Below are positions 5,971 through 15,168 of a stretch of DNA of 29,368 nucleotides, one piece after another; positions within the stretch are counted from its first letter, which is position 1, and the number at the start of each line of letters is the position of its first letter. The DNA comes from a virus. The DNA is taken from positions 1 through 29,368 of IMG/VR virus record IMGVR_UViG_3300025276_000149; one strand, written 5' to 3'. The position numbers and the translations under genes are program-made. The notes beneath the pieces are model-generated. The model did no database searches. It was not told the DNA's origin and worked only from the letters and a program-made list of their open reading frames with translations.

Positions 5971-8262
5971 ATGGGTTGGTGGGCAGATAATATCGGAGAC
6001 GGTAACAGCTTCACAGAAAGCGTGGCAAATGTTTTCAGTACAGGCAACAATACGGAATACCAAAAAGGTAATCGTGTAAACACCGACACAAATAATATTG
6101 TTTCCGGTGGTTTTATGGACGATACTTCCACAGGGCAGACAGGCTCTGTGGGTACTGCCTCTGCAGATGATATCCCAAGCGGACGGGCTCCTTCGGGCAT
6201 ACTATCGGCAAGCCCGACGAGTATTGTTGGTAAGCTTTCTGGTTTGGTTAATGGTTTTAATCCAGAGCTAGATATTAAAAATGGCGAGGTTGTAGGGGGT
6301 CAGCAAATATACCAAAAAGAAGATGGAACCCAGTATTCTTATAACTTTGCAAAGATGCCATATCAGGTTGAAATTGTAGACGGCAAGGTTAAAGATAAAC
6401 TATCCATCCGAGATGAAATCACAAAACTAACAGGCTATGAAGTATTAGCCCAACAAGCCCGTGCCGATGGCGACAACGATACTGCTGATGCAATTATGCA
6501 AGAAGCTGCAGACAACGCTGCGATAGGTAGTGAAGAAGAGGGTACTTACTCTACCGCCGACATACTAAAGATGGCTGAAGAAGCAGGCATGGCGGCTAGT
6601 AACGCACAGATACAAACTATAATAGATGATCCACAGGCATGGATGAGGCAGAATGGTGCATTATTATCAGAAAAGTTTCCTACCTTAAACGCCGATACTA
6701 CAGGTACAAACCTAAATCCTGGTGACCCTCGATATGGTCTAGGATCTTCTCCTAGTATTACGACACAGACGGTTGGACAGGTTAGTGCTGCTGATGCAGT
6801 AACAAACCCAGGTGCAGAAACTTTCGAGGCAAGCACAGCAGCCAATCTTCTTGGGACAGACGCTACTACAGCCAATGAAGCTGTAGGCACTATTGATGAT
6901 GATAACTTAGTAACATCCGCTCAGATTGATATGACGGGCGCTGCCACCGGTGTGAACGAAGATGGTACGGCTAGCGTTACAGGCGAAGCTCTGAATGACT
7001 TTGCCACGCAGAATATTTCCAACATTATTGATACCTCTACCGTTGCGGGTAAATTGTTAGCCCAGAGATTGGGTGAAGGTGGTTATACCGACAGTAAGTC
7101 CACCATCTTAGGTCAGATGAAGATCATCTCTGATGAATTCAAAGATAGTAATGGTAATCAAATAATCCCGCCTTGGGCGCAGCCACTTGCTCGAAGTGTT
7201 GCTAAGTCTATGGCATTCGATGGCATCACAGGTACGGCACAGGTTGCTGCTATGTCTAATGCCATTATGGAAGCTACTCTAGGGATTGCTGAAAAAGAAT
7301 CTACCTTCTTTCAAACAATTACAAATAAAAACTTAGACAATCGGCAGCAAAGTATCGTCAACAAAGCTAGTGTACTAGCGAAGTTTGAGGTAGCTAATTT
7401 AGACAATCGTCAGGCGGCGATGGTTCAGAATGCCAAGACGTTCTTAGAAATGGATTTGTCTAACCTAACCAATGAGCAGCAAGCGGAAGTAATTAACACT
7501 CAGTCAATGGTTGATGCACTTTTTAATGATCAGTCTGCAATCAACGCAGCACGTCTTTTTGGGGCAGATCAAACCAACGACATGGCTAAGTTTTATTCAA
7601 ATTTGAATACGCAGGTAAACGTACACAACTCTGAACAAATTAATCTTATGGAGCGTTTTAACGCAGGTGAGCTTAATGCAGGTGCAGAATTTAATGCTGC
7701 TCTAGAACAATCCCGGCAAGAATTTTACGCTGATATGCAATATAATTTAGATTTAGCGAATGCCAAGTGGCGGCAGACAGTTTCAACCACAAATACTGAG
7801 ATGGAATTTGATGCACATACACTAGACGTTAAAAACACGTTAGATTTATCAACTGAGGGCATGACCCGCCTGTGGGATCGTGTCGATAACCACCTAGACT
7901 ATATATACAAAAGCGTGAATGCGGAGGCAGATAGGGATGTTAAGATCCTAGCCACTGAGATCAATGCTCAAGCGGGTAGCGGCGGCGGCGGTAACAGCTT
8001 TTTAGACGGTGTATTCACTCTAGGTGCAGCGGCGATTACAGCAGGATCCGATGAACGTATGAAAACCAACATCGAATACTATGACACTGTTAAAAGTATC
8101 AAATACTACACCTGGGAATGGAACTCTCACGCCAAAAAGATTGGCTGGGATAAGTATCCAACCATTGGTGTGTTGGCACAACAGGTCCAGAAAACTCATC
8201 CAGATGCGGTGGTCGTAGGGCCAGAAGGATATCTGATGGTAAATTATAGGAAGCTCCAATGA
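5971..8262 (+). CDS. Virion protein with short C-terminal S74 intramolecular chaperone/peptidase domain
   Basis: A 763-residue protein. Residues 1-260 are polar and Gly/Asn/Thr-rich, and residues 350-680 are helical with many Asn and Gln. A glycine linker (SGGGGNSF) precedes the last 71 residues, which are a Peptidase_S74 domain: SDERMKTNIEYYD (from 693) with the Ser693/Lys698 dyad of the S-D-x-R-x-K motif, YTWEWN, IGVLAQQVQKTHPDAV and a final LMVNYRKL. S74 domains assist trimerisation of phage fibres and spikes and then cut themselves off just before the serine. This one stops right after VNYRKL, without the usual C-terminal coiled coil. GGATAA lies upstream of the ATG. It may be a fibre, spike or ejection protein. 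Confidence 0.8.
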   Translation: MGWWADNIGDGNSFTESVANVFSTGNNTEYQKGNRVNTDTNNIVSGGFMDDTSTGQTGSVGTASADDIPSGRAPSGILSASPTSIVGKLSGLVNGFNPELDIKNGEVVGGQQIYQKEDGTQYSYNFAKMPYQVEIVDGKVKDKLSIRDEITKLTGYEVLAQQARADGDNDTADAIMQEAADNAAIGSEEEGTYSTADILKMAEEAGMAASNAQIQTIIDDPQAWMRQNGALLSEKFPTLNADTTGTNLNPGDPRYGLGSSPSITTQTVGQVSAADAVTNPGAETFEASTAANLLGTDATTANEAVGTIDDDNLVTSAQIDMTGAATGVNEDGTASVTGEALNDFATQNISNIIDTSTVAGKLLAQRLGEGGYTDSKSTILGQMKIISDEFKDSNGNQIIPPWAQPLARSVAKSMAFDGITGTAQVAAMSNAIMEATLGIAEKESTFFQTITNKNLDNRQQSIVNKASVLAKFEVANLDNRQAAMVQNAKTFLEMDLSNLTNEQQAEVINTQSMVDALFNDQSAINAARLFGADQTNDMAKFYSNLNTQVNVHNSEQINLMERFNAGELNAGAEFNAALEQSRQEFYADMQYNLDLANAKWRQTVSTTNTEMEFDAHTLDVKNTLDLSTEGMTRLWDRVDNHLDYIYKSVNAEADRDVKILATEINAQAGSGGGGNSFLDGVFTLGAAAITAGSDERMKTNIEYYDTVKSIKYYTWEWNSHAKKIGWDKYPTIGVLAQQVQKTHPDAVVVGPEGYLMVNYRKLQ

Positions 8263-8438
8263 AATTTGAAGATGCAGTAAAGAAGAGCATCAAAGCTTTT
8301 ATGAATGGTAAATCTCCAGCCGCCACAGGTGATGTTAGCGAAGACGGTATTTTTCACTCCCCTGCCTACTTTGATGAATTAGAAGAGCAGATGCTGGGCG
8401 ATGATATGAAAGAGGAGAGCGATGATGCAGAAGCTTGA
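8259..8438 (+). CDS. Small acidic protein, 59 residues, function unknown
   Basis: Begins MKFEDAVKKSIKAFMNGKSP and ends in an acidic tail (DDMKEESDDAEA). The start overlaps the stop of the S74 gene (ATGA), with AGGAAG 6 nt upstream, and the end overlaps the next gene by 17 nt. That coupling is strong evidence of translation. It fills what would otherwise be a gap in a continuous structural operon. No family recognised; a small virion or chaperone protein is possible. Confidence 0.75.
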   Translation: MKFEDAVKKSIKAFMNGKSPAATGDVSEDGIFHSPAYFDELEEQMLGDDMKEESDDAEA

Positions 8439-8997
8439 TGCTCCAATCGCAGGCGCTAATTATGCGGCGGATACTCGAAATTACCCCTGGCATCGACCAC
8501 CGGACATCACAAGCTATGACGAAGGTGTTGATTACCTCATCACAAAGATGCAGGAGCCAGAAGAACTTGAACTGGTTTATGCACTGTTAGAAATTGATGC
8601 CACCGTAGCTACGGTTGTTACATCCGTGCTGATGCAAGGCATTTCTCGTGGCAAGTTTTCCATTGATCTAGCAATCCTGATGTCGGGGCCAGTAGCCCGA
8701 TACATTGGTATATTAGCTGATGAGCAAGAGATAAAATACGACATGGGTGTAGGCGATGACAGCCGCATCAAGATCACACCAACCTCTCTGAAGCTTGCTT
8801 TGGGCATTGTGGATGATGTCGAAGAAGTCGTGCCAGAAGATATAGCGCCAGAAGAACCTGTAGAAGCACCAATGAACGGTCTTATGGGCGCTCCAGGCAG
8901 CGACATGACTGCATCAGATGAAGAACAAGCGGCAATGCTTGGCGGCGACGATGACACTCCAGAAGTAACAGAGGAGCCTCAAGATGGGTTGGCGTAA
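8422..8997 (+). CDS. Acidic structural-module protein, function unknown
   Basis: A 191-residue protein. Residues 1-130 look folded, with a helical core (LELVYALLEIDATVATVV, then LMQGISRGKFSIDLAIL). From about 131 to the end it is an acidic, Pro/Glu/Asp-rich, probably disordered tail. GAGGAG stands before the ATG, and ATGATG gives two possible first codons. It overlaps the genes on both sides, so it is co-translated with them. No family recognised; the place in the operon suggests a virion or assembly role. Confidence 0.7.
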   Translation: MMQKLDAPIAGANYAADTRNYPWHRPPDITSYDEGVDYLITKMQEPEELELVYALLEIDATVATVVTSVLMQGISRGKFSIDLAILMSGPVARYIGILADEQEIKYDMGVGDDSRIKITPTSLKLALGIVDDVEEVVPEDIAPEEPVEAPMNGLMGAPGSDMTASDEEQAAMLGGDDDTPEVTEEPQDGLA

Positions 8998-11119
8998 AAC
9001 ACAAAGTGATGTTCAATCAGGTAGAGTAAGTTTTGCAAAGCCTAAAGATAATTTTAAAGGTTTCGCTAATGCAGCTAATATTATTGCTAAAAGCTGGATG
9101 CAGGATGCTGCTGATGAAAAAGAGGCTGAGAAACTACGGATTAAAGAAGAAAAAGCTCAACGTAAGCGCATACGAAATGCCCAAGCAGCGGCAGAAACTA
9201 AGGATAAAAAGCTGAGATCTAACGCTACCATCTTGGCAGAAACCTATACGGGTGACCCTAAAAATAAAGCTGCCGTTGACTATTTCTATCAGCAACTAGT
9301 GTTGAAGGATGGTAATATTGGCAGCGTAGAGACTTCTACTCAGACACGTATTAAGGATGGTCAGCTAGAGTTTACTGCAGGGACTACAGAGCCTGGACTA
9401 CCTATCCAAGGCCCGAATATACCTATTAACCCAGAGATTAAGGGGTTTAATGTAGGTTTTGGGGATGAAAAAGAGACAGCTTATAAAGATGCACGTGAAA
9501 TTACTGTTAATGACCTTCCTGGTATTGCAGAGGGGGATTACCCTGAAAGCGCCAAAGCTGAAGCTTCTCAAATGAATGAAATGTTTGGAGGTTTTAGTGA
9601 AGGTACTATTCTTCCCGGCGAGGTAGATGAAGAAACAGGAGAGACTATAGGGCCTGATATCACCACACCAGGTGGCGTTAAAATAACTCCATACGGAAAA
9701 GGTTCTCCTAAGTTAGACGTTACTAAACTAAAAGATTTAGATACTATTAGACTGTACGAGATGGAACTAAAATCCAATGGTTCTACTTTAAATGCAGAAG
9801 ATCAAGAATTGCTAAATTCGGAAAAGGATAGACTTAAAAAAGTAACAGAAGATCTAACTGAAACAGAAGCTATAAACTTTAGAAAATCCTTAATAACGAT
9901 GGACGTTAAGGATCTAAACGGAATAATAGCCAGCAATGATCACTCAGAAGCTTCAAAGGCGGCAGCTTTAATACAGAAAAACTCAAGAAAAGACGAACCT
10001 TTTAATCTACTAGATTATGACGATGTGGAAACATCAACAATACAGTCTATTGTTGACCTTTCTGGTAGTCATCCTGCGATGATTTCTGGAAACATAGTTG
10101 AGTTACAGACCCTGCTCTCCAACAGAAATAAAGAAACTGCCCCCATTGGTGATGGCGAGACATTTATTATAAAAGTTACGGGGGAAGACGGCTTACTTGA
10201 AACCGTGACTGCTAAACTTAATACAAATAATCAGTGGGTGGATTTAAATAACCCTACTCAAACAGTTATTCCTGCAGAAAATACGTCTGTTATGAGATTA
10301 GAGGGTCAAGGAGAGTTATTTGACCGTGTGGTCAAGATCAAGCAGTCTACTATTGCACCTCTCAAAAAGCAACGTATCGCCATGTCTGCGACATTACGCT
10401 CTGCTAAAAAACTAGATGATATGGTTAACCCTGCTATGGGCGGGGATCCCAAGATACTTACCGTTGTTGGCGGAAATCTTACACGGTTCATACAGGGACT
10501 TGCTTTAGAGGGTGAAGCACTGGCCGATACTGTTGTTAAAGTGTTCAATAAAGACGGTCCACAGAAAACCCTGGCTATGATTGAAAGTCGAATACAAGCT
10601 AATATACCAGCCGGTGTAGATGAGGCTGCACGTCTTGCTTATCTATTCCAAGCTGAAAAGATAAAGCTGGCATTTAGTTTTGCAGCATCATCAATGGGAC
10701 AATCAGGCCAAGGTTTGTCTAACAAAGACTTTGAAAATGCTATGGAGACCATTGATTCTGGAAAAGATTACGAAACCTTTACTAAAAACTTGAGAAGTCA
10801 GGCATCTTCCGTAGTAGAAAAAACAGAAGAGCTTATAGCTAACTTCAACACCGATGATGCAGTAAAAATTCTAAAGAGTATGCAAGACGGCCTGTTTGAA
10901 GGCTACGGACAGACAGCGGAAGAGTATGCCGAACGAACGAACCTAAGTGATGCCTATACCTGGTCCCAGGCTGCATACAAAGCCCCAGAAAGTTCAGCAG
11001 ACCCTGTAACTATTAATGATGATGCTGGATATAAAGCATTAGGCCCAGAAGTGCTTTATCGTAACTCTTCTGGCTCACTAAGCAGAACACCAGCAACTAA
11101 AATAGCAGGGGAAATGTAA
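8984..11119 (+). CDS. Large helical virion/ejection-type protein
   Basis: A 711-residue protein. Residues 38-85 are highly charged and coiled-coil-like (KEAEKLRIKEEKAQRKRIRN), and the middle is polar. Residues 460-680 are helical with a hydrophobic stretch near 570 (RLAYLFQAEKIKLAFSFAAS). There is no signal peptide or enzyme motif. It overlaps both neighbours (14 nt upstream, 1 nt downstream). In T7-like phages the large internal core proteins are encoded in a run like this, so an internal virion protein is likely, but this is positional inference. Confidence 0.7.
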   Translation: MGWRKTQSDVQSGRVSFAKPKDNFKGFANAANIIAKSWMQDAADEKEAEKLRIKEEKAQRKRIRNAQAAAETKDKKLRSNATILAETYTGDPKNKAAVDYFYQQLVLKDGNIGSVETSTQTRIKDGQLEFTAGTTEPGLPIQGPNIPINPEIKGFNVGFGDEKETAYKDAREITVNDLPGIAEGDYPESAKAEASQMNEMFGGFSEGTILPGEVDEETGETIGPDITTPGGVKITPYGKGSPKLDVTKLKDLDTIRLYEMELKSNGSTLNAEDQELLNSEKDRLKKVTEDLTETEAINFRKSLITMDVKDLNGIIASNDHSEASKAAALIQKNSRKDEPFNLLDYDDVETSTIQSIVDLSGSHPAMISGNIVELQTLLSNRNKETAPIGDGETFIIKVTGEDGLLETVTAKLNTNNQWVDLNNPTQTVIPAENTSVMRLEGQGELFDRVVKIKQSTIAPLKKQRIAMSATLRSAKKLDDMVNPAMGGDPKILTVVGGNLTRFIQGLALEGEALADTVVKVFNKDGPQKTLAMIESRIQANIPAGVDEAARLAYLFQAEKIKLAFSFAASSMGQSGQGLSNKDFENAMETIDSGKDYETFTKNLRSQASSVVEKTEELIANFNTDDAVKILKSMQDGLFEGYGQTAEEYAERTNLSDAYTWSQAAYKAPESSADPVTINDDAGYKALGPEVLYRNSSGSLSRTPATKIAGEM

Positions 11120-14100
11120 TGGAACAAGAACTTGATGAGTATGGCAATCCTATAATCAGCGAGGAAGAAGCTGAAGTGGATGGGTTCGGCAACCCTATAA
11201 TATCAGAAACACAAACAGACCCTCAAACAGACCCTCAAACCGCTGCTCAACCAACGGATGCCATCAGCACACAAATGTACGAAGGTAAGAACTTTTCTGA
11301 AGCTATGGAACAGTATAATTCTATTATAGAAGGCCCAAATATTATAAAACCGCCTTTAGGTTTTATTGGGTATGCCGTTTATAACGACCCTGCTACCGGA
11401 CGCAGAGAGTATATCCCTCGACCAAATCAAAAGATGTTTGGCAAAAATGGTATGTTTGATAATGCCACTGACATGCTGGCCGGTCTTTTTACTGGAGATT
11501 TGGACAGAGCGTCCACGGCATTTGATGATACAGAAGCAAATGTATCTACTACCAGTAAGTTAATACTAGGCGGAAGTGAAAGTTTCGGAGACTTCACAGA
11601 AGCTGCAGCCGCTGGATTAGAGGTGGCAGGACTAGAGGGTGCAGTAGATTTCGTTGAACCGCTGGCTCCTAAGATTGATACTGGTGATAATATCGTTGAT
11701 ACCATCATAACAGATGCGGTCCCTGCTGTTGCATTGGCGTTTACTGGTGGTGCTGCCGCACAGCAGATTGTTAAAAGTATGCCCAAAGTAATCCGTGGGT
11801 TTGGTATTCTTTTAGGTGGAGAGTTAGGGGCCACTGCAACTGTAGGTACTGAAGAAGGTACTATGTTCCTCGGCAAAGGTGATACACCAACTCTTTTCCC
11901 CATTGCTGATGGAATTGATTTAGGAGACAGTGAAGCAGAGGCTATATTAGAACAGCGATTTAATACCCTATCTGAAGGTATGTTGCTGAATAGCACAATA
12001 GCTGGACTTGGGCTTACCGCAGTACAGGCCGCTAAACTGGTATCTAAATTTGCCATCACTCCGTTTTTAAATATGGCATCTGATGCAGCTATTGAAAGCC
12101 GCATCTACAACTCTATTTCGGACCAGCTCGTTAAAATTGATTTAAGCTCAACAAAAAAACAGGTTGCGGATGCAAAACTTGCGATTTCTGATATTATCGA
12201 AAGAAACAAGACCCTTCTTGTTCCTAAACTAACCAACCTAGTTGAAAACGTAGAAGTACCTATTGATACGATATCAGCGCTTCTAAAAGGTACTGATGAT
12301 CCAGAAGGTATGGCCCGTATCTCTGGGGTTCGTGCAGGTCAGATACAAAAAGGGTCTACAGCAGCTAAGACTATTGCTGCCTCAGAAAGACCTGCCTTAG
12401 AGTTACAAGGTCAAATGGATGAGCTATTAACAGAAGTAGGTGGGGACACGGCTACTGACCAGGTTGCTACCATTGCAAAATCTGCAGATGAATTGGCAAC
12501 AGATGCTCGTTCAGCAATTAATACCGCAGATGTAGGTGCTACAGGCGCACAAAATACCTTTGATGAAGCCGCACAGAGAGTGGTGGATAATATAAAAAAT
12601 GCGGATTTAGAAATCGGAGGTACTATAAGCCGACTAGAGGATGTCACAGGAACAAATATTGTAACAGGTAAAGAAGCTTCCTTTGAGCAAATCCGTTCTG
12701 GTTTGATGACGGCTAAAGAAACCATGACCAAAACAAAGGATGATCTATATCTAAGTGTTCCTGAAGGCACACCTTTTGATTATGGAGGGTTTGCTGCTGC
12801 AGTTGATGATGCCGTTCAGCAAATAGATTTGATAGACTCAAGTGGTACACGTACAAAGAGCGTGGAGCTTATAAATACAATACGCCTAGCTTTAAAACCA
12901 CGAGAGGTTGTACAAGAAGGTGCGTCTGTACCATTTGGTGTAAGGCAAGATGTTATCTCTGTTGTTGACGGCGAAGACCTTGCCACTGAATTACTAGAAG
13001 GTGGCGTAGACTTTCGGACCTTATATACACGAGTGCGTCCTGAGATAGCTACCTTGATTGACCAGGCTTATAAACGGGGTGATAACGCTGTTGCTATAAG
13101 ACTTATAGAAGTCAAAAAAGCTATTGATCTTCAGGTTGATTGGGTAGCAAAAAATTCAGATGCGGATGCGGCGGATGCTGCTAAGGCAGCTTATGGATAT
13201 TACAAAGATACATATGCACCTATCTGGAGGTCTGGTGGTGCAATACAAGAATTTGGAGATATGTATCAGCCTGTACTGACAAGAGGAACAGGACAAGCAG
13301 GCTTTATGGAAGACTCTCGTTCCCTGGTTACTGCAGTTCTACAAGGTAACAACGCTGACGCAGTTTTAAATATGAGGACTGCCCTTGAACAGGTATCAGA
13401 CCCTAAACCTATTGCAGATTATATGATTACTGATGTTATCAATGGTTTTGCGTCTTCAGTTCGACAAGATGGTATGACACCAGAAACCTTAAAAAGCATG
13501 TCTAGTAGGTTAGCTCAATATGCAGAATCTTTAAACACAGCGTTCCCTGAACGTGCTGCTCAGATAAACAGATTAATTGCATCAATAGAAGAAGCTGGCG
13601 GCAACAAGACGATGGTTGAGTCTGCCCTCAAGCAAGCGGAAGAAGTTGCTACCCAGACCCGTAAAGATGTCAAAAGCTCAGAACTTGGTAAGTTTTTAAG
13701 TAATATCTATGGTCGAGAGTTAGACACTACCTTAAATCCAGAAGCTGCCTTTCTTAAAATATTTAGGGAAGCAGAAGGTATAGGGACGATACAAGATATC
13801 CTTGCAAGATTAGATGATATGCCTGCAGCACGTTCACGTATTATTAGAGATGGTATGGAAACATCATTCCTGCGGCATTTAGGTAATAGGATCAACGGTG
13901 CAAAGATGCAGAGTGGTGGCGCTTTGTCTCTCAAAGGGGCAAATGCAGACAGCATCCTGGCAGAGCTTAATAATACATTAGATATAGGACGTGCTGTATT
14001 TTCTAAATCTCCCGAGATGATGGAAACTATTGAAACTCTGTTAGATGCTGCACGTATTATTGAAAAACAAAAGCAAGCTTCGCCTGTAGCATCTATGTCA

Positions 14101-14451
14101 CCTACGGCATTTAATCAGGAAGCCGTACAAGCTACCAACAGGTTAATTATGACGTTTATTGGCCCCCTAACTAGATTGGGGGCAAGGGTAGGTGCTTTAT
14201 CAGGCGCAGTTTTTGATAAACTAGACTCAACTCAAAGAGCGGCTAAGATAATGGATAACATGCTGGCTAACCCTGATTACTTCTTAGAGTTAGCAAGAAA
14301 GTATAACCGATATCCATTGGACCCATTAGTAGAAGAAAACCTAATCACCGCTCTGACGGCGGGTGCTACAAAGGGCATAAATGCAGAGGTAGAGTATATG
14401 TACGATCAGAACAATGTAGATCAACAGATGATGGAACTTGTTCCACAATAA
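11119..14451 (+). CDS. Giant internal virion / DNA ejection protein, last gene of the structural operon
   Basis: A 1110-residue protein. The N-terminus carries a degenerate repeat (EYGNPIISE, then GFGNPIISE) and a short DPQT tandem. Residues 190-245 are hydrophobic and Gly/Ala-rich (VPAVALAFTGGAAAQQIV and FGILLGGELGATATVG), as seen in membrane-penetrating ejection proteins. The remainder is long, helical and polar. No transglycosylase or peptidase motif was found. It starts at the last base of the preceding stop (TAATG). Its size and last place resemble T7 gp16, but no homology is claimed. A terminator follows at 14540. Confidence 0.7.
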   Translation: MEQELDEYGNPIISEEEAEVDGFGNPIISETQTDPQTDPQTAAQPTDAISTQMYEGKNFSEAMEQYNSIIEGPNIIKPPLGFIGYAVYNDPATGRREYIPRPNQKMFGKNGMFDNATDMLAGLFTGDLDRASTAFDDTEANVSTTSKLILGGSESFGDFTEAAAAGLEVAGLEGAVDFVEPLAPKIDTGDNIVDTIITDAVPAVALAFTGGAAAQQIVKSMPKVIRGFGILLGGELGATATVGTEEGTMFLGKGDTPTLFPIADGIDLGDSEAEAILEQRFNTLSEGMLLNSTIAGLGLTAVQAAKLVSKFAITPFLNMASDAAIESRIYNSISDQLVKIDLSSTKKQVADAKLAISDIIERNKTLLVPKLTNLVENVEVPIDTISALLKGTDDPEGMARISGVRAGQIQKGSTAAKTIAASERPALELQGQMDELLTEVGGDTATDQVATIAKSADELATDARSAINTADVGATGAQNTFDEAAQRVVDNIKNADLEIGGTISRLEDVTGTNIVTGKEASFEQIRSGLMTAKETMTKTKDDLYLSVPEGTPFDYGGFAAAVDDAVQQIDLIDSSGTRTKSVELINTIRLALKPREVVQEGASVPFGVRQDVISVVDGEDLATELLEGGVDFRTLYTRVRPEIATLIDQAYKRGDNAVAIRLIEVKKAIDLQVDWVAKNSDADAADAAKAAYGYYKDTYAPIWRSGGAIQEFGDMYQPVLTRGTGQAGFMEDSRSLVTAVLQGNNADAVLNMRTALEQVSDPKPIADYMITDVINGFASSVRQDGMTPETLKSMSSRLAQYAESLNTAFPERAAQINRLIASIEEAGGNKTMVESALKQAEEVATQTRKDVKSSELGKFLSNIYGRELDTTLNPEAAFLKIFREAEGIGTIQDILARLDDMPAARSRIIRDGMETSFLRHLGNRINGAKMQSGGALSLKGANADSILAELNNTLDIGRAVFSKSPEMMETIETLLDAARIIEKQKQASPVASMSPTAFNQEAVQATNRLIMTFIGPLTRLGARVGALSGAVFDKLDSTQRAAKIMDNMLANPDYFLELARKYNRYPLDPLVEENLITALTAGATKGINAEVEYMYDQNNVDQQMMELVPQ

Positions 14452-14475
14452 AAAACCCCCAGACCGAAGCCTGAA

Positions 14476-14526
14476 GGTTCTTTTGTATAGAGAAAGGAAC
14501 CGACCAAAGTTCTTTCCTACTGGTCT
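14476..14526 (+). other. Structured repeat element, copy A (hairpin with loop GTATAGAG)
   Basis: Directly after the structural operon. GGTTCTTTT / AAAGGAACC form a 9-bp stem (one G-U) with loop GTATAGAG (14476-14501). The following GACCA pairs with TGGTC (14502-14506 and 14521-14525). The 28-nt core 14480-14507 matches 29197-29226 with one substitution and two single-base length differences. At 29197 the same element forms the leader and ribosome site of a gene; here no ORF follows, AAG stands where the ATG would be, and a terminator lies about 35 nt on. It could be a regulatory RNA, a promoter or a relic leader. Confidence 0.6.
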
Positions 14527-14539
14527 TATATTACAAACT

Positions 14540-14573
14540 AAGCCCCTGGGTCAATCGCCTTGGGGCTTTTTTA
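14540..14573 (+). terminator. Rho-independent terminator of the structural operon
   Basis: AAGCCCC (14540-14546) pairs with GGGGCTT (14562-14568), followed by a T-run to 14572. It faces the plus strand, 89 nt after the last structural gene. On the minus strand the hairpin has only a weak T tract. Confidence 0.8.
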
Positions 14574-14585
14574 TTACATAATTTC

Positions 14586-15005
14586 CTAGATTGTTTTTAC
14601 AAATATAGCCTTGTCTTTAGGTATATCGAAGAACTTTTCGCCAAACCTTATCTTTGCATTTGGAACCTCAACCGTAGGGCTTTCCTGAACTACTTTCCTG
14701 CTGATGATGGCAGCATGCGTTAGGCTGTTATTGAACACCATAAATTGCGTAGGCTTAGTCAGGAACTTAGCTTTTCGCACAGGGATGTGGATACTATCGT
14801 ATTTAAGATCAATGCCATGCCAGACGGTCTTAACCTCAACCTCGCAGTAGAAACGCTTGCCATCACGCTCTACCACTAGGTCTACCCCGAACTCATCTTC
14901 GTTGTCTGTGCAATCGTAGCCGTTGTAGGACCAAAACCGTTTAGCCGTTTCTCGTGCTACTTCATCATACTTTGCGAAGTCTTTGCTCTGAAATACTTTG
15001 TACAT
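14586..15005 (-). CDS. PD-(D/E)XK-type nuclease-like protein
   Basis: The frame is open to 15056, but the ATG at 15005 has GGAGG 5 nt upstream and is chosen, giving 139 residues. DEFGVDLVVERDGKRFYCEVEVKTVW (37-62) has the D...ExK arrangement (Asp42, Glu57, Lys59) of the PD-(D/E)XK nuclease fold. The rest is small and folded. It is the last gene of the leftward replication operon and its start lies inside the preceding RMF-like gene. Possible roles are recombination, host DNA degradation or restriction-like cleavage; the exact substrate cannot be read from the sequence. Confidence 0.6.
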   Translation of the reverse strand: MYKVFQSKDFAKYDEVARETAKRFWSYNGYDCTDNEDEFGVDLVVERDGKRFYCEVEVKTVWHGIDLKYDSIHIPVRKAKFLTKPTQFMVFNNSLTHAAIISRKVVQESPTVEVPNAKIRFGEKFFDIPKDKAIFVKTI

Positions 15006-15168
15006 CAATACCTCCACTCTTGTAGAATGCTGAGTTAAAACCTCTGTGCCATTCACGGTTATAGTGACTGTTTAGGCGATAGGCACAGACAAGCTCCCCG
15101 TCCAAGAAGGCGTTGAAGCCCTGCATGAACGGAGAGTCTGCTTCTATGCGGTTTACCGGATTGGACAT
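14965..15168 (-). CDS. RMF-like small protein
   Basis: A 67-residue protein. The pattern SPFMQGFNAFLDGELVCAY, then N-x4-REWHRGFNSAF, resembles ribosome modulation factor (A-x2-x-G-x-x-A...G...C-x-Y...W-x-x-G-x-x-x-A). That factor dimerises ribosomes in stationary bacteria, and RMF-like domains occur in phages. It overlaps the end of the RNR gene by 16 nt and the next gene's start by 41 nt. An effect on host ribosomes is only a suggestion; the match is to spacing and a few residues. Confidence 0.55.
   Translation of the reverse strand: MSNPVNRIEADSPFMQGFNAFLDGELVCAYRLNSHYNREWHRGFNSAFYKSGGIDVQSISEQRLRKV

Noticed and set aside
5971-8262. RTX toxin substrate for the HlyC-type enzyme
   Set aside because: I looked for GGxGxDxxx nonapeptide repeats in all large proteins of the window and found none. 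The SGGGGNSF stretch before the S74 domain is only a glycine linker.
11427-12104. Long minus-strand frame of 225 codons inside the 1110-residue gene
   Set aside because: Ser/Pro/Ala-rich composition typical of an antisense shadow of a coding frame; no start signals.
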